From Thermoanaerobaculia bacterium (GTDB taxonomy: Bacteria > Acidobacteriota > Thermoanaerobaculia > Gp7-AA8): a DNA stretch of 32,364 nt. A program made the position numbers and the translations under genes. This document shows, in pieces, positions 18,010-25,366 of the stretch. The notes beneath the pieces are model-generated. The model saw nothing but the letters and a program-made list of their open reading frames with translations, had not been told where the DNA came from and made no database searches. The DNA is taken from the NCBI GenBank assembly GCA_017883235.1, contig JADGNY010000076.1, positions 1 through 32,364 on the forward strand, written 5' to 3'. Numbering within the stretch: the stretch's first letter is position 1; the number at the start of each line of letters is the position of its first letter.

Positions 18010-19935
18010 ATGTGGCACAGACACTCCTGTCTGTGCCGGGTCTCGCCACGACTCAGATCGCAAGCCCACAGCGGCGGTCGGCTCCGGCCGGGGCACAGAC
18101 AAGAGTGTCTGTGCCACATTGGTCCCTGGCTTACGAGACGCCGAGACCGCGAGACCCCGAGACCCCGAGACCCCGCCGAAAACCTCCCGCAACAGCAACT
18201 TCAAAATCCCGGTGATCCGGAAGTTGCGCAGGAACGCTCCCGGCGCAAAGAGCTCAGACTTGTCGTTGATGGTCCCCTCGGAGAAGGCGCGCACTTCGGC
18301 GGAATCGAGCTCGCCATTCGCCAGCAGCTTGCGCCGGATCGCACGCGCGGTACCCATGCGCTTGCTCACGGCGGCGGCACAGTCGTCGCTGATGCGGCCG
18401 TATCGCCGCTTCAGCTCGTTCAACCGTTCGGCGGCGTCATAGGTGGCATCGACGATTTCGGCGCGCGTCATCCACCGCGTCTCGTAGTTGAGGATCGACT
18501 CCCAGTCGCGCTGCTCCAGAAGCGCGCGATGCTCGGCCAGCGTGTGCGCACGCATGATGTAGCCATGCCGCTCGGCACTCTCGAAGCCGTTGCTGCCGGG
18601 ATCGATGAAGGGCCCCATCGGCGTGATGAAGGCCGAGAGCCGGCGGTCGAAACGGGTGAAGAGACGCTCGACGTATCCGACCGTCTCCAGGACGTTGCCG
18701 TAGGTCTGGCCCGGCAGTCCGATCATGAAGAAGAGATCGAGATTCTCGCAGCGGAGGGCGAGCATCGCCTCGATGGCCTCCTCCATCCTGGCATTGGCGA
18801 AATGCGCTTTGCCGAGCCGTGCCCGGACCACCTCATCGTGGCTCTCCGGCGATAGCTCCGCACCCCAGTGCCGGATCGATGCGTCGATGCGCGCGACGTA
18901 TTCGCGGCTGGGGGGGTCGAAGAACTCGAAGACGAGGCGATTGTTCACCGGCGCGGCCGCGAGCGCATCGAGCACGTCGCCCGCGTACGCTTCGCCGCCG
19001 TCACGGAGATCGCCGACCAGGAAGATCGGCGCGCGCGTGAGCTCGGCGAGCTGGCGCACCTGCGCCGCCACCGACGCGGGGCTGCGCAACAACGGGTACT
19101 GGCCCGGCATGAAGCGCTGAAATGCCGCGTGCGATGCACCGCAGGTAACGCAACCGCGCGCACAGCCTCGCACGGTGAAGACGGCCGTAATCGGATGCCC
19201 CCACCAGGTGTGAAAGGGCACGGTGCTCCAGAAGTCGAGATGCGACGTGACGCCAGCGACCATCGCGCCGAGGTCGTAGGTACAGTCGTCGAGCGACGCC
19301 ACCGTTCCCTCGGCGTTCACGCGGGTCCGGCCGTTCTCCTTCCACGTCAATCCAGGCACACGCTCGAATTGCCGCGCGCCCTTCAGCTCGCGGACGAGCG
19401 CCAGGAGCGCCGGCTCGGTGACGCTGCCGCGGAGAACGAAGTCGACGGCGTCGTCACGGATCAGCTCTTCATGAAAGTAGGTCGAGGAGATGCCGCCGAA
19501 GACGATCGGGATGTCGGGATGCAGCTTCTTGAGCAGCGCCGCCACGGCCGGCCCGCCATGCGCATGCGGCAGCCAGTGAAAATCGATCCCGAACAGCGTC
19601 GGCCGCAGCTTCCGCAGCAACCGCTCCGGCCGGAAGCGCCGGCTGCGCATCATCAACAGTGCGAGATTGATGATGCGCACCCGATAACCATGCCGCCGAA
19701 GGTACGCAGCCAGCGTGAGAAACCCGACCGGATACATCTCAAACACCGGCGACGACGGAATGACATCGCTGATCGGCCCGTAGAAGATGGTCCGCTCCCG
19801 GAAGTCAAACACGCTGGGGGGATGAATGAGGACGACGTCCGGCTGTGGCACCGCTCTAAGGTGCGTCCGAGGTGCCTTCGCAGGTACGACGGTTGTCACA
19901 GGAGGGCGTGATGGTCGAGCGATTGAGCCTCTCAC
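17674..19935 (-). CDS. B12-binding-domain radical SAM protein with an anomalous C-terminal extension
   Basis: The open frame encodes 753 residues. Residues about 32-185 form a cobalamin-binding-like domain (VLIHPPSVFDFRE; GIDFHWLPHAHG). A radical SAM core follows with Cys258, Cys262 and Cys265 (CARGCVTC) for the 4Fe-4S cluster, an E-x-FDPPS strand and a C-terminal module ending near LLLREVFG (about 590). Such enzymes use SAM and cobalamin for methyl transfer or other radical chemistry; the substrate is unknown. Beyond about residue 592 the frame crosses 8-bp tandem units and two REP palindromes, then runs 336 bases antisense to arsR. That tail of about 150 residues is probably not native. The GTG start at 19935 is uncertain; no good ribosome site was found. 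Confidence 0.75.
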   Translation of the reverse strand: MRGSIARPSRPPVTTVVPAKAPRTHLRAVPQPDVVLIHPPSVFDFRERTIFYGPISDVIPSSPVFEMYPVGFLTLAAYLRRHGYRVRIINLALLMMRSRRFRPERLLRKLRPTLFGIDFHWLPHAHGGPAVAALLKKLHPDIPIVFGGISSTYFHEELIRDDAVDFVLRGSVTEPALLALVRELKGARQFERVPGLTWKENGRTRVNAEGTVASLDDCTYDLGAMVAGVTSHLDFWSTVPFHTWWGHPITAVFTVRGCARGCVTCGASHAAFQRFMPGQYPLLRSPASVAAQVRQLAELTRAPIFLVGDLRDGGEAYAGDVLDALAAAPVNNRLVFEFFDPPSREYVARIDASIRHWGAELSPESHDEVVRARLGKAHFANARMEEAIEAMLALRCENLDLFFMIGLPGQTYGNVLETVGYVERLFTRFDRRLSAFITPMGPFIDPGSNGFESAERHGYIMRAHTLAEHRALLEQRDWESILNYETRWMTRAEIVDATYDAAERLNELKRRYGRISDDCAAAVSKRMGTARAIRRKLLANGELDSAEVRAFSEGTINDKSELFAPGAFLRNFRITGILKLLLREVFGGVSGSRGLAVSASRKPGTNVAQTLLSVPRPEPTAAVGLRSESWRDPAQTGVSVPHLPPPCPPTKLRSDRSMLCQTCTDAVTDSVTEIEDGRIGDGVVDVVAVLPAADQPGLLKNAQVLGDIRLRGADSVDERGDVAFAALQGLQDADAERLAEGAETGGYEVDHLG
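18014..18115. repeat. Two REP-like palindromes between arsR and the radical SAM core
   Basis: GGCACAGACA/TGTCTGTGCC occurs at 18014-18037 and at 18092-18115, each with perfect 10-base arms and a 4-base loop. They belong to the family found inside the ATPase subunit C gene at 3813-3912. The first lies 4 bases past the arsR stop and may act as its terminator. Confidence 0.88.
18135..18174. repeat. Five tandem 8-bp units
   Basis: Five head-to-tail octamers are visible: GAGACGCC, GAGACCGC, then GAGACCCC three times. On the minus strand they encode low-complexity GVSGSRGLAVSAS near the end of the radical SAM frame. With an 8-base unit, a change in copy number would shift the frame. Confidence 0.8.
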
Positions 19936-19970
19936 GGCCTGGATCTGAGTCCCTCTTAATCAAGCCGAGT

Positions 19971-20350
19971 CGCAAATTGAGACTCGGGGTCGCATGCATG
20001 CAACTCAGGGGTCGCAAATTGAGACTCGGGGTCGCTTGAATGCGACTCAGGGGTCGCACGCAAATTGAGACTCAGGGGTCGCTTGCATGCGACTCAGGGG
20101 TCGCAAATTGAGACTCGGGGTCGCTTGCATGCAACTCAGGGGTCGCAAATTGAGACCCGGGGGTCGCTTGAATGCGACTCAGGGTCGCAAATTGAGACTC
20201 GGGGGTTGCTTGAATGCAACTCAGGGGTCGCAAATTGAGACCGGGGGGTCGCTTGCATGCAACTCAGGGGTCGCAAATTGAAACCCGGGCGTCGTGTGTG
20301 ATGCGACTCGGAATCGTCTGCATGGGACCAGGCGGTCGAACGCAAATTGA
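19971..20350. repeat. Tandem array of 42-43-bp dimeric units
   Basis: Eight units plus a degenerate ninth, marked by CAAATTGA at 19973, 20015, 20061, 20104, 20146, 20188, 20231, 20274 and 20343, so steps are mostly 42-43 bases. Each unit has two related halves: GTCGCAAATTGAGACTCGGG and GTCGCTTGCATGCAACTCAG. Both share GTCGC...ACTC(A/G)GGG, so the base monomer is about 21 bases. The array starts 35 bases upstream of the radical SAM start and ends just past the zinc-ribbon gene. Nothing marks it as coding. Confidence 0.92.
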
Positions 20351-20361
20351 TTGCTTCTCCT

Positions 20362-20649
20362 TCACTCGAACTGAACCTTCGTCTTCTCCGGAAGCGAAAA
20401 CAATTCGAAGCACTGCCCGCACTCGATTTGCAGATTGGTGAGAGGGTCCGTTCCGGCAGCCGCGTCGGCGATCAGGGAGAGGCCGTCGCCACGCTCGACC
20501 GGAGTGAACTGCCACGACTGCACAACCTCTTCGATCAGCCGGAACGGCGTCCATCCATTCTCTTCCCACTCTCCACCGGCCTGGCCATGGTTGCCGCAAT
20601 GCGGACAGGAGATGGGTAGCTCCGGCCAGTCGATTTCGTCGATTTCCAT
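20362..20649 (-). CDS. Small zinc-ribbon-like hypothetical protein
   Basis: The product is 95 residues from the ATG at 20649 (GGAAGG about 9 bases upstream). Two C-x2-C pairs, CPHC at 15-18 and CGQC at 77-80, could hold one zinc ion. The middle is acidic and mixed, with no membrane segment. I do not recognise the family. The upstream in-frame ATG at 20730 gives an Arg/Cys-rich leader that looks unreal. It is isolated, with the tandem array on one side and the palindrome mosaic on the other. Confidence 0.65.
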   Translation of the reverse strand: MEIDEIDWPELPISCPHCGNHGQAGGEWEENGWTPFRLIEEVVQSWQFTPVERGDGLSLIADAAAGTDPLTNLQIECGQCFELFSLPEKTKVQFE

Positions 20650-20840
20650 GCGAGAAGACCTTCCCGTCCCGAGGGTACCTCGGCATAAGACACATCCGCA
20701 CACCCGGCGTTTTCTCCGTATCATCATCACTCGGTCGACGCTCTCGCCTGGCTCTACGGCCTACCCGGCGGTTAAGTACAGTTCCCGGGAAGTTCGTGTC
20801 CACGGAGCCGTCATCGTGCGTTCGTGGCAATGCATCTCAT

Positions 20841-20935
20841 GCCGCGTTAGCGGGACAGAAAAGGTAGGTGCGCGCGGAGCGCGGGCACCCCTGGTTCTCA
20901 AGTGCCTCAATTTCGTACCGCGTCAGCGGCAGTGG
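20841..20935. repeat. Composite repeat, copy 1
   Basis: This copy begins with GCCGCGTTAGCGG, contains GGGCACCCCTGG and ends with CCGCGTCAGCGGCAGTGG. It is a diverged direct copy of 21284-21386. An inverted piece of its end is also present at 20964-20984. Confidence 0.65.
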
Positions 20936-21023
20936 GGGCATCGACGCAATCTCTTGTGATTCTCCAGTGCCACTGACGCGGCACATAAAGCCGCCGGAGG
21001 CGGCTCTTGCGCCGCGGAGCGTC

Positions 21024-21264
21024 GCAATCTACGTAGCCCACAGCGTGAGCTGTGGGACTCAGATGCGAGCCAGTCTCGAGCCGCGGAGCGGCGACATCTC
21101 GGAGTGATCATTTCCACATATACCGCTCGTCGCACGCCATCCCGTACTTTTCGCTGAGGCTACGTCGGATTGCACCATTGGCGACGTTCGAGATGTCGCC
21201 GCTCCGCGGCTGGAGATTGGCCGATCACAATCCCACAGCTCACGCTGTGGGCTACGTAGATTGC
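21024..21264. repeat. Long imperfect inverted repeat (about 77-bp arms)
   Basis: Arms 21024-21101 and 21189-21264 are reverse complements over most of their length, sharing GCAATCTACGTAGCCCACAG, the CAGCGTGAGCTGTGG palindrome and GCCGCGGAGCGGCGACATCT. Similarity continues outward into GCCGCGGAGCG on both sides. The 87-base spacer has no visible gene. If transcribed, it would fold into a long hairpin. Confidence 0.8.
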
Positions 21265-21283
21265 GCCGCTCCGCGGCGTGAGC

Positions 21284-21386
21284 GCCGCGTTAGCGGCGAC
21301 AAAGATGGTAGCCAGGGGTGCGAGCGTTTTTTGCGAGCACCCCTGGATCGATGCAATTCGAAATCGTGCCGCGTCAGCGGCACTGG
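21284..21386. repeat. Composite repeat, copy 2, with 10-bp stem hairpin
   Basis: This is a direct copy of 20841-20935. It contains CCAGGGGTGC (21312-21321) facing GCACCCCTGG (21337-21346), a perfect 10-base stem with a 15-base loop that includes six T residues. It ends in CCGCGTCAGCGGCACTGG. Confidence 0.7.
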
Positions 21387-21434
21387 AATGGATGACAGAT
21401 GCGCCGACTGGACACGAACTTCTGGGGAAGGATA

Positions 21435-21640
21435 CTAAGCCTCAACTCCAACTCGTGTGCCTCCCCTCCCCTTCGTCCCCCACTCGATCCGTGCGGTCAT
21501 CTGCATCACCACGAAGAGGGTGATGATCGCGCCGATGGTGATTGCCAGGCCGGTGAAGCCTTTGAAGAAGAAGGCGTAGGAGAAGAGGACGAGGCGGACG
21601 CTATGTTCACCGGACGGGGTCGTCGCCTGGACAGAGAGTC
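21435..21640 (-). pseudogene. Membrane-protein remnant, C-terminal fragment
   Basis: The minus-strand frame reads SVRLVLFSYAFFFKGFTGL followed by AITIGAIITLFVVMQMTARI and EW. This gives two credible hydrophobic segments and a charged end that resemble the C-terminus of an inner-membrane protein, perhaps of the CreD type. The upstream part of the same frame (to 21905) is antisense to the propeller gene and looks non-coding, so no full gene remains. The family call is a weak impression. Confidence 0.3.
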
Positions 21641-21768
21641 GCGGCGCATACGCGCTCACGAAGGCCGACCTCGCGTCGCTCCTCCCACTTCCAGGCCCGT
21701 TCTTTGCGTAAAGAAGGACATTCGCGCGACCCTGGGCCGCGACAACCGATCTCAAGGAGAAACACGAT

Positions 21769-22896
21769 ATGAGGAACTTGGTCGCGAAGACGTTTGCCAT
21801 CACGTCGGCGCTTTTGTTGATCCCCACCTCTCTGCTTTTCGCGCAGTTGACGGAAGGCAGGGACGTCGTTCCTTTCCTTCCAGACGCACCGCTGATCGTG
21901 TCCACGGTCCCCGACAGTGGTGACCAGAACCCCTACGGCGTTGCCTTCGTGCCCGTTGGCTTCCCGGGCGGTGGGACACTCGCCGTGGGCGACATCCTGG
22001 TCTCGAACTTCAATAACAACGCGAATCTGCAGGGAACCGGCACGAGCATCGTCGACGTGCCGGCGAGCGGCGGCGCTCCCACAGTCTTCTTCCAGGGGAC
22101 GGCTCCGCTCGGCCTCACGACCGCCCTCGCAGTGTTGAAGGAGGGCTTTGTGGTGGTGGGCAATCTCCCGACGAGTGACGGGAGTTGCGCGACCGCCCAG
22201 GCGGGATCGCTGCTCGTGATCGACCGCAGCGGCCGGCTGCTGGCCACCCTGACGAACCCCGATATCAACGGCCCATGGGACATGACGGTCTTCGAGGCGG
22301 GGGCGGGGCGGGTCCTGTTTTTCGTCGCCAATGCGCTCAGCGGCACCGTCGCCCGCCTCGACGCGCAAGTCGGCTCCGGCGGCTTGACGATCTTGAGTCA
22401 CACCCAGATCGCATCGGGTTACATGAACCGCTGCGACCCGGCGGCGCTAGTCGTCGGTCCAACCGGCCTGGTCTACGATCCAGGCAGCGACTCCCTCTTC
22501 GTCGCCTCGACAGCGGACAACGCCATCTTCGAGGTCCCGCATGCCGCCAGCACCGATCACGACCAGGGGATGGGGCAGGTGATCTACCAGGACGCCGCCC
22601 ATCTGCACGGGCCGCTGGGGATGGTCCAGGCGCCGAACGGCGACCTTCTTGTGTGTAATTCCGACGTCATCAATTCCGATCCTAACCAGCCGAGCGAGAT
22701 CGTGGAGTTCACCCGCCACGGCGGGTTCGTCAAGCAGCTCTCGGTTGACCCGGCGCAGGGTGGTTCGTTCGGCCTCAACGTGCAGACCACTGGCCACACA
22801 ACCCGTTTTGCCTATGTTGATGACGTCACCGGCACGCTGACGATCTGGACGCTGCCGCCGGCAAAGGGAGATCGTAGACACGCCGCCTCTTTCTAA
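21769..22896 (+). CDS. Secreted beta-propeller (NHL/SMP-30-like) protein
   Basis: The 375-residue product has a signal peptide (AKTFAITSALLLIPTSLLFA, cleavage near residue 25). Repeated blade-like segments follow, such as GDILVSNFNN, GSLLVIDRSGRLLAT, VLFFVANALSGTVARLD, DSLFVASTADNAIFEV and GDLLVCNSDVI. This pattern is typical of exported NHL- or SMP-30-like propellers. No catalytic metal site can be assigned, and the role is unknown. A GGAG site precedes the ATG. It converges on the cytochrome pair, with a shared stem-loop between them. Confidence 0.75.
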   Translation: MRNLVAKTFAITSALLLIPTSLLFAQLTEGRDVVPFLPDAPLIVSTVPDSGDQNPYGVAFVPVGFPGGGTLAVGDILVSNFNNNANLQGTGTSIVDVPASGGAPTVFFQGTAPLGLTTALAVLKEGFVVVGNLPTSDGSCATAQAGSLLVIDRSGRLLATLTNPDINGPWDMTVFEAGAGRVLFFVANALSGTVARLDAQVGSGGLTILSHTQIASGYMNRCDPAALVVGPTGLVYDPGSDSLFVASTADNAIFEVPHAASTDHDQGMGQVIYQDAAHLHGPLGMVQAPNGDLLVCNSDVINSDPNQPSEIVEFTRHGGFVKQLSVDPAQGGSFGLNVQTTGHTTRFAYVDDVTGTLTIWTLPPAKGDRRHAASF

Positions 22897-22965
22897 AACA
22901 ATCGGTCAATGCACCAGCGTGGAGATGAGCTCTTCGTCTGGAGTGTTGCAATTGCCGATTCAGAC

Positions 22966-22993
22966 CTGGGTTGCCGGTCACCCGGCAACCCAG
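22966..22993. terminator. Perfect 12-bp stem-loop between convergent genes
   Basis: CTGGGTTGCCGG (22966-22977) and CCGGCAACCCAG (22982-22993) pair fully across a 4-base loop. It lies between the propeller stop (22896) and the cytochrome c stop (23012), and so can serve both strands. There is no T-run on either side, so it is a stem-loop end rather than a textbook intrinsic terminator. Confidence 0.65.
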
Positions 22994-23011
22994 CGGACAT
23001 AACAGAACCAC

Positions 23012-23320
23012 CTACTTCTTCAGCGAGCGAATGTACGTCACCACCGCGTTGATCTCGTCGGCGCTCAGCTTGGCCTTGTAGGGGGGCATCTTGCCCTTGC
23101 CGTCCGCGGTCCAGGTGTTGAGCTCTTTGTCGGTCTGCTTCTGCACGTCGGCGGACGCGAGGTCGCGCAGCTTCATGGCTTTGCCCATAGCGGTCAGTCC
23201 GCTACCGTCGGGGCCGTGACAGCTTGCGCATTTCGTCTTGTAGACCGCCGCACCATCGGCGGCGAACAGACCGGTTGCGACCAGGGTGAGGATGGCGATG
23301 AGGATCACTGCTTTCTTCAT
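23012..23320 (-). CDS. Small exported class I cytochrome c
   Basis: The 102-residue product has a signal peptide (KKAVILIAILTLVATGLFA), one haem-binding site CASCH at 31-35 and a likely axial Met78 in GKGKMPPYK. It ends in the typical helix AVVTYIRSLKK. It should be a soluble periplasmic electron carrier. The ATG at 23320 has GGAG upstream. It follows the 11-haem cytochrome gene by about 50 bases on the same strand and probably exchanges electrons with it. Confidence 0.93.
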   Translation of the reverse strand: MKKAVILIAILTLVATGLFAADGAAVYKTKCASCHGPDGSGLTAMGKAMKLRDLASADVQKQTDKELNTWTADGKGKMPPYKAKLSADEINAVVTYIRSLKK

Positions 23321-23372
23321 GATGGACTCCTTTTCCATGCCGCCGCCGTTGTGGCGGCCGGCTCCTTTGAAC

Positions 23373-25205
23373 TCACTTTTTTGTTTCTCCGTCGACCCGT
23401 TCGGCTTCGTCATACGCCTTCGGGTGTTCTTCCTTGAATTGGTGCTCCGACATCTTTCCGTCGTACCAGGTCCAGCTCATCGGATAGACGTCGGGGTCGA
23501 AAATGACGTGGTAGAAGTGCCAGATGATGATGGCCAGCGTGGCCAGAATGGCCTCGTAGAAATGGATGGTCGTGGCGATGTCGACCCACCAGCGCGGGAT
23601 CCATTGCGCGACGCCGACGGCGTACCAGATCACCAGACCGGTAACGGCCATCACCATGGTGCCCCAGAGGCCGGCCCAGTACTCCGCCTTCTCGGCGTAG
23701 GTGAAGCGGCCTGACTGCGGATGGCGGTCGCGCAGCACATCGGCAAGATCGCGCGCGTCCGAGAAGCGGAACCAGAAATCGCGTAGACCTTTTCGTCCTT
23801 CCCGGGTCAGGATCATGTAGCCGAGGTGGTAGATGCCGAGGATGATCATCACTACGGCGGCGATGCGGTGCACCAGGCGGCGCAGCTCCTCGCTCGTGCC
23901 GAAGAGACGCGCCAGAAGCGAATCCGGCCAGGCCAGGGCGAAGCCGCTGATCACCAGGACGGTGAAACTGACCACCAGCACGATGTGCTGGATGCGCTGG
24001 TTGAGGTTCATGCGCACGATCGTGCGGCCGGAGGCCAGGCGCGCCTTACGGGCCTTGCGCACCCAGATGATGATGTTGTGCAGGGCCATACCGCCGATCG
24101 TCAGCACGATCAGCACGATGTAGATGAGGCGGATCCAGGTGACGGCGCGCGAGGGCGTGTCGCTCACGTCGCCGGCAACGATGTGAATCTTCCCGCGGGC
24201 GAAATTCGCGGCGGCGCCGGCGTGGCACTTGCCGCAGGTCGTCGGCAGATTCTTCACGTTGACCGCCGAGCGAGGATCGGCGGAGCGGCGGATGTCGTGT
24301 GCGCCATGGCAGCTCGCGCAGTCGGCGGCCACGGTCGACCCCATCCGGCGCGCCAGCCCGTGATAGCTGGACTCGTACGACTGAACGCGCGATCCCGGTA
24401 CGCCGAACTCCTGCGTCAGCCGGACGCCATCGTGGCAGCGCGCGCAGCTCGCGCGCGGCCCGCGGACCTGATCGGCCGTCTTGGAGATGGTGTGGACGCC
24501 GTGGCAGTCGGTGCAGACCGGAGCGTTCCAGTTCCCGCGCGCCAGCGACTTGCCGTGGACGCTGTCGACGTACTGCGCGGCGATGGCGGCGTGGCACTTG
24601 CCGCACGTGCGCGCAACGTTGAATTTGAAGATGCCGGAGAGCGGATCATTCGCCGGCCGCACGGCGTGATGGTCGTGGCAGTCGGTGCAGACGGCGGCCT
24701 TGCTGGCGCCGTCGTGCGCGACGGCACGGCCGTGGACGCTGTCCTGATACGACGTCGCCGACTGCGTGCTCAGCCCCGCCTTCTCCATCACGAACTTCTG
24801 GCCGTGGCAGCGCGCGCATGTCACGGGGATCGCGCTGTGGAAAGTCATCGACTTCGGATCGGACGACGGCAGGATGGCGTGCGGCGAGCCGTGGCAGTCC
24901 GCGCATTTTGCGCCGCGCGCGCTGCCGGACTTCACCGCCTTCGCGTGCAGCGACTCGTTCCATGCCGCCACCGAGTCGGGATGGCAGGAGCCGCAGTCGA
25001 CCGGCTTCGGCGCCGGATCGTGCGGGCCGGGACCGGCAATGCCGGCGTGGCAGTCCGTACACCCCAGCGGCCCATGGACGGAACCGGCGAATTGTTTGGC
25101 GTCCACCTTGTCGTGGCAGGCCAGACAGTCGGTGTTCGTGAGTTGCGCGTTCGCCGTCACGGAGGCGGCAAAAAACAGGGCGGCGGCGATCATGAACGTT
25201 CTCAT
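23373..25205 (-). CDS. Eleven-haem cytochrome c fused to a cytochrome b561-like membrane domain
   Basis: The 610-residue product begins with a signal peptide (residues 1-20). Eleven C-x2-C-H sites follow, starting at residues 27, 49, 71, 101, 130, 173, 201, 231, 254, 296 and 324. About five membrane helices come next (about 357-380, 406-427, 446-467, 511-532, 548-569) with histidines placed to bind haem b (for example His407, His446, His460, His548, His563). This fuses a periplasmic multihaem wire to a quinone-reactive membrane cytochrome in one chain. It probably moves electrons between the quinone pool and a periplasmic or external partner; direction is unknown. The ATG at 25205 has GGAG 8 bases upstream. 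Confidence 0.9.
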   Translation of the reverse strand: MRTFMIAAALFFAASVTANAQLTNTDCLACHDKVDAKQFAGSVHGPLGCTDCHAGIAGPGPHDPAPKPVDCGSCHPDSVAAWNESLHAKAVKSGSARGAKCADCHGSPHAILPSSDPKSMTFHSAIPVTCARCHGQKFVMEKAGLSTQSATSYQDSVHGRAVAHDGASKAAVCTDCHDHHAVRPANDPLSGIFKFNVARTCGKCHAAIAAQYVDSVHGKSLARGNWNAPVCTDCHGVHTISKTADQVRGPRASCARCHDGVRLTQEFGVPGSRVQSYESSYHGLARRMGSTVAADCASCHGAHDIRRSADPRSAVNVKNLPTTCGKCHAGAAANFARGKIHIVAGDVSDTPSRAVTWIRLIYIVLIVLTIGGMALHNIIIWVRKARKARLASGRTIVRMNLNQRIQHIVLVVSFTVLVISGFALAWPDSLLARLFGTSEELRRLVHRIAAVVMIILGIYHLGYMILTREGRKGLRDFWFRFSDARDLADVLRDRHPQSGRFTYAEKAEYWAGLWGTMVMAVTGLVIWYAVGVAQWIPRWWVDIATTIHFYEAILATLAIIIWHFYHVIFDPDVYPMSWTWYDGKMSEHQFKEEHPKAYDEAERVDGETKK

Positions 25206-25366
25206 CAAAATGCTCCGACGCTCACAGTAGGGATCGCCTGAACAGATGGCGAGGAAAGCCATCACCCTTACCCGGTGATCACGCGCACGCGAGAACGTTC
25301 GAGCGGATGCATGAATTATTTGACGTTGAAGCCTTCGGAGGGCCGCCCGCCGCCGGGTAGCCTCGA
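25206..25366. other. Divergent intergenic region, multihaem cytochrome / prepilin gene
   Basis: These 161 bases separate the divergent multihaem and prepilin genes and must hold both promoters. CATCACCC-TTAC-CCGGTGATCACGC contains a short GATGG/CATC-type repetition but no clear operator, and no promoter boxes could be named with confidence. Confidence 0.3.

Larger units (their letters stand above)
20770..21441. mobile_element. Palindrome mosaic bracketed by 33-bp imperfect inverted repeats (MITE-like)
   Basis: Positions 20770-20802 and 21409-21441 are inverted copies of each other with 26 of 33 bases matching (both read TGGACACGAACTTC outward on the appropriate strand). Between them lie several REP-type palindromes (CCGCGTCAGCGG, CCGCGTTAGCGG, CCACAGCGTGAGCTGTGG, GCCGCGGAGCGGC) and no convincing gene. 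The bracket suggests a non-autonomous element or a repeatedly targeted site. No transposase lies inside, and target duplications were not found. Confidence 0.5.

Noticed and set aside
19971-20350. Possible CRISPR array
   Set aside because: Both halves of each 42-43-bp unit are conserved between copies, so there are no unique spacers, and no cas genes lie nearby. It is a tandem repeat.
20841-21400. Small plus-strand frames such as 21052-21438
   Set aside because: Their readings simply translate the palindromes (RVSGT, GSQGCERF) and repeat with them. No independent coding signal is visible.
23826-25241. 471-codon plus-strand frame opposite the multihaem cytochrome
   Set aside because: The opposite strand has eleven CxxCH sites and membrane helices, which cannot be chance. 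The plus frame is a shadow.
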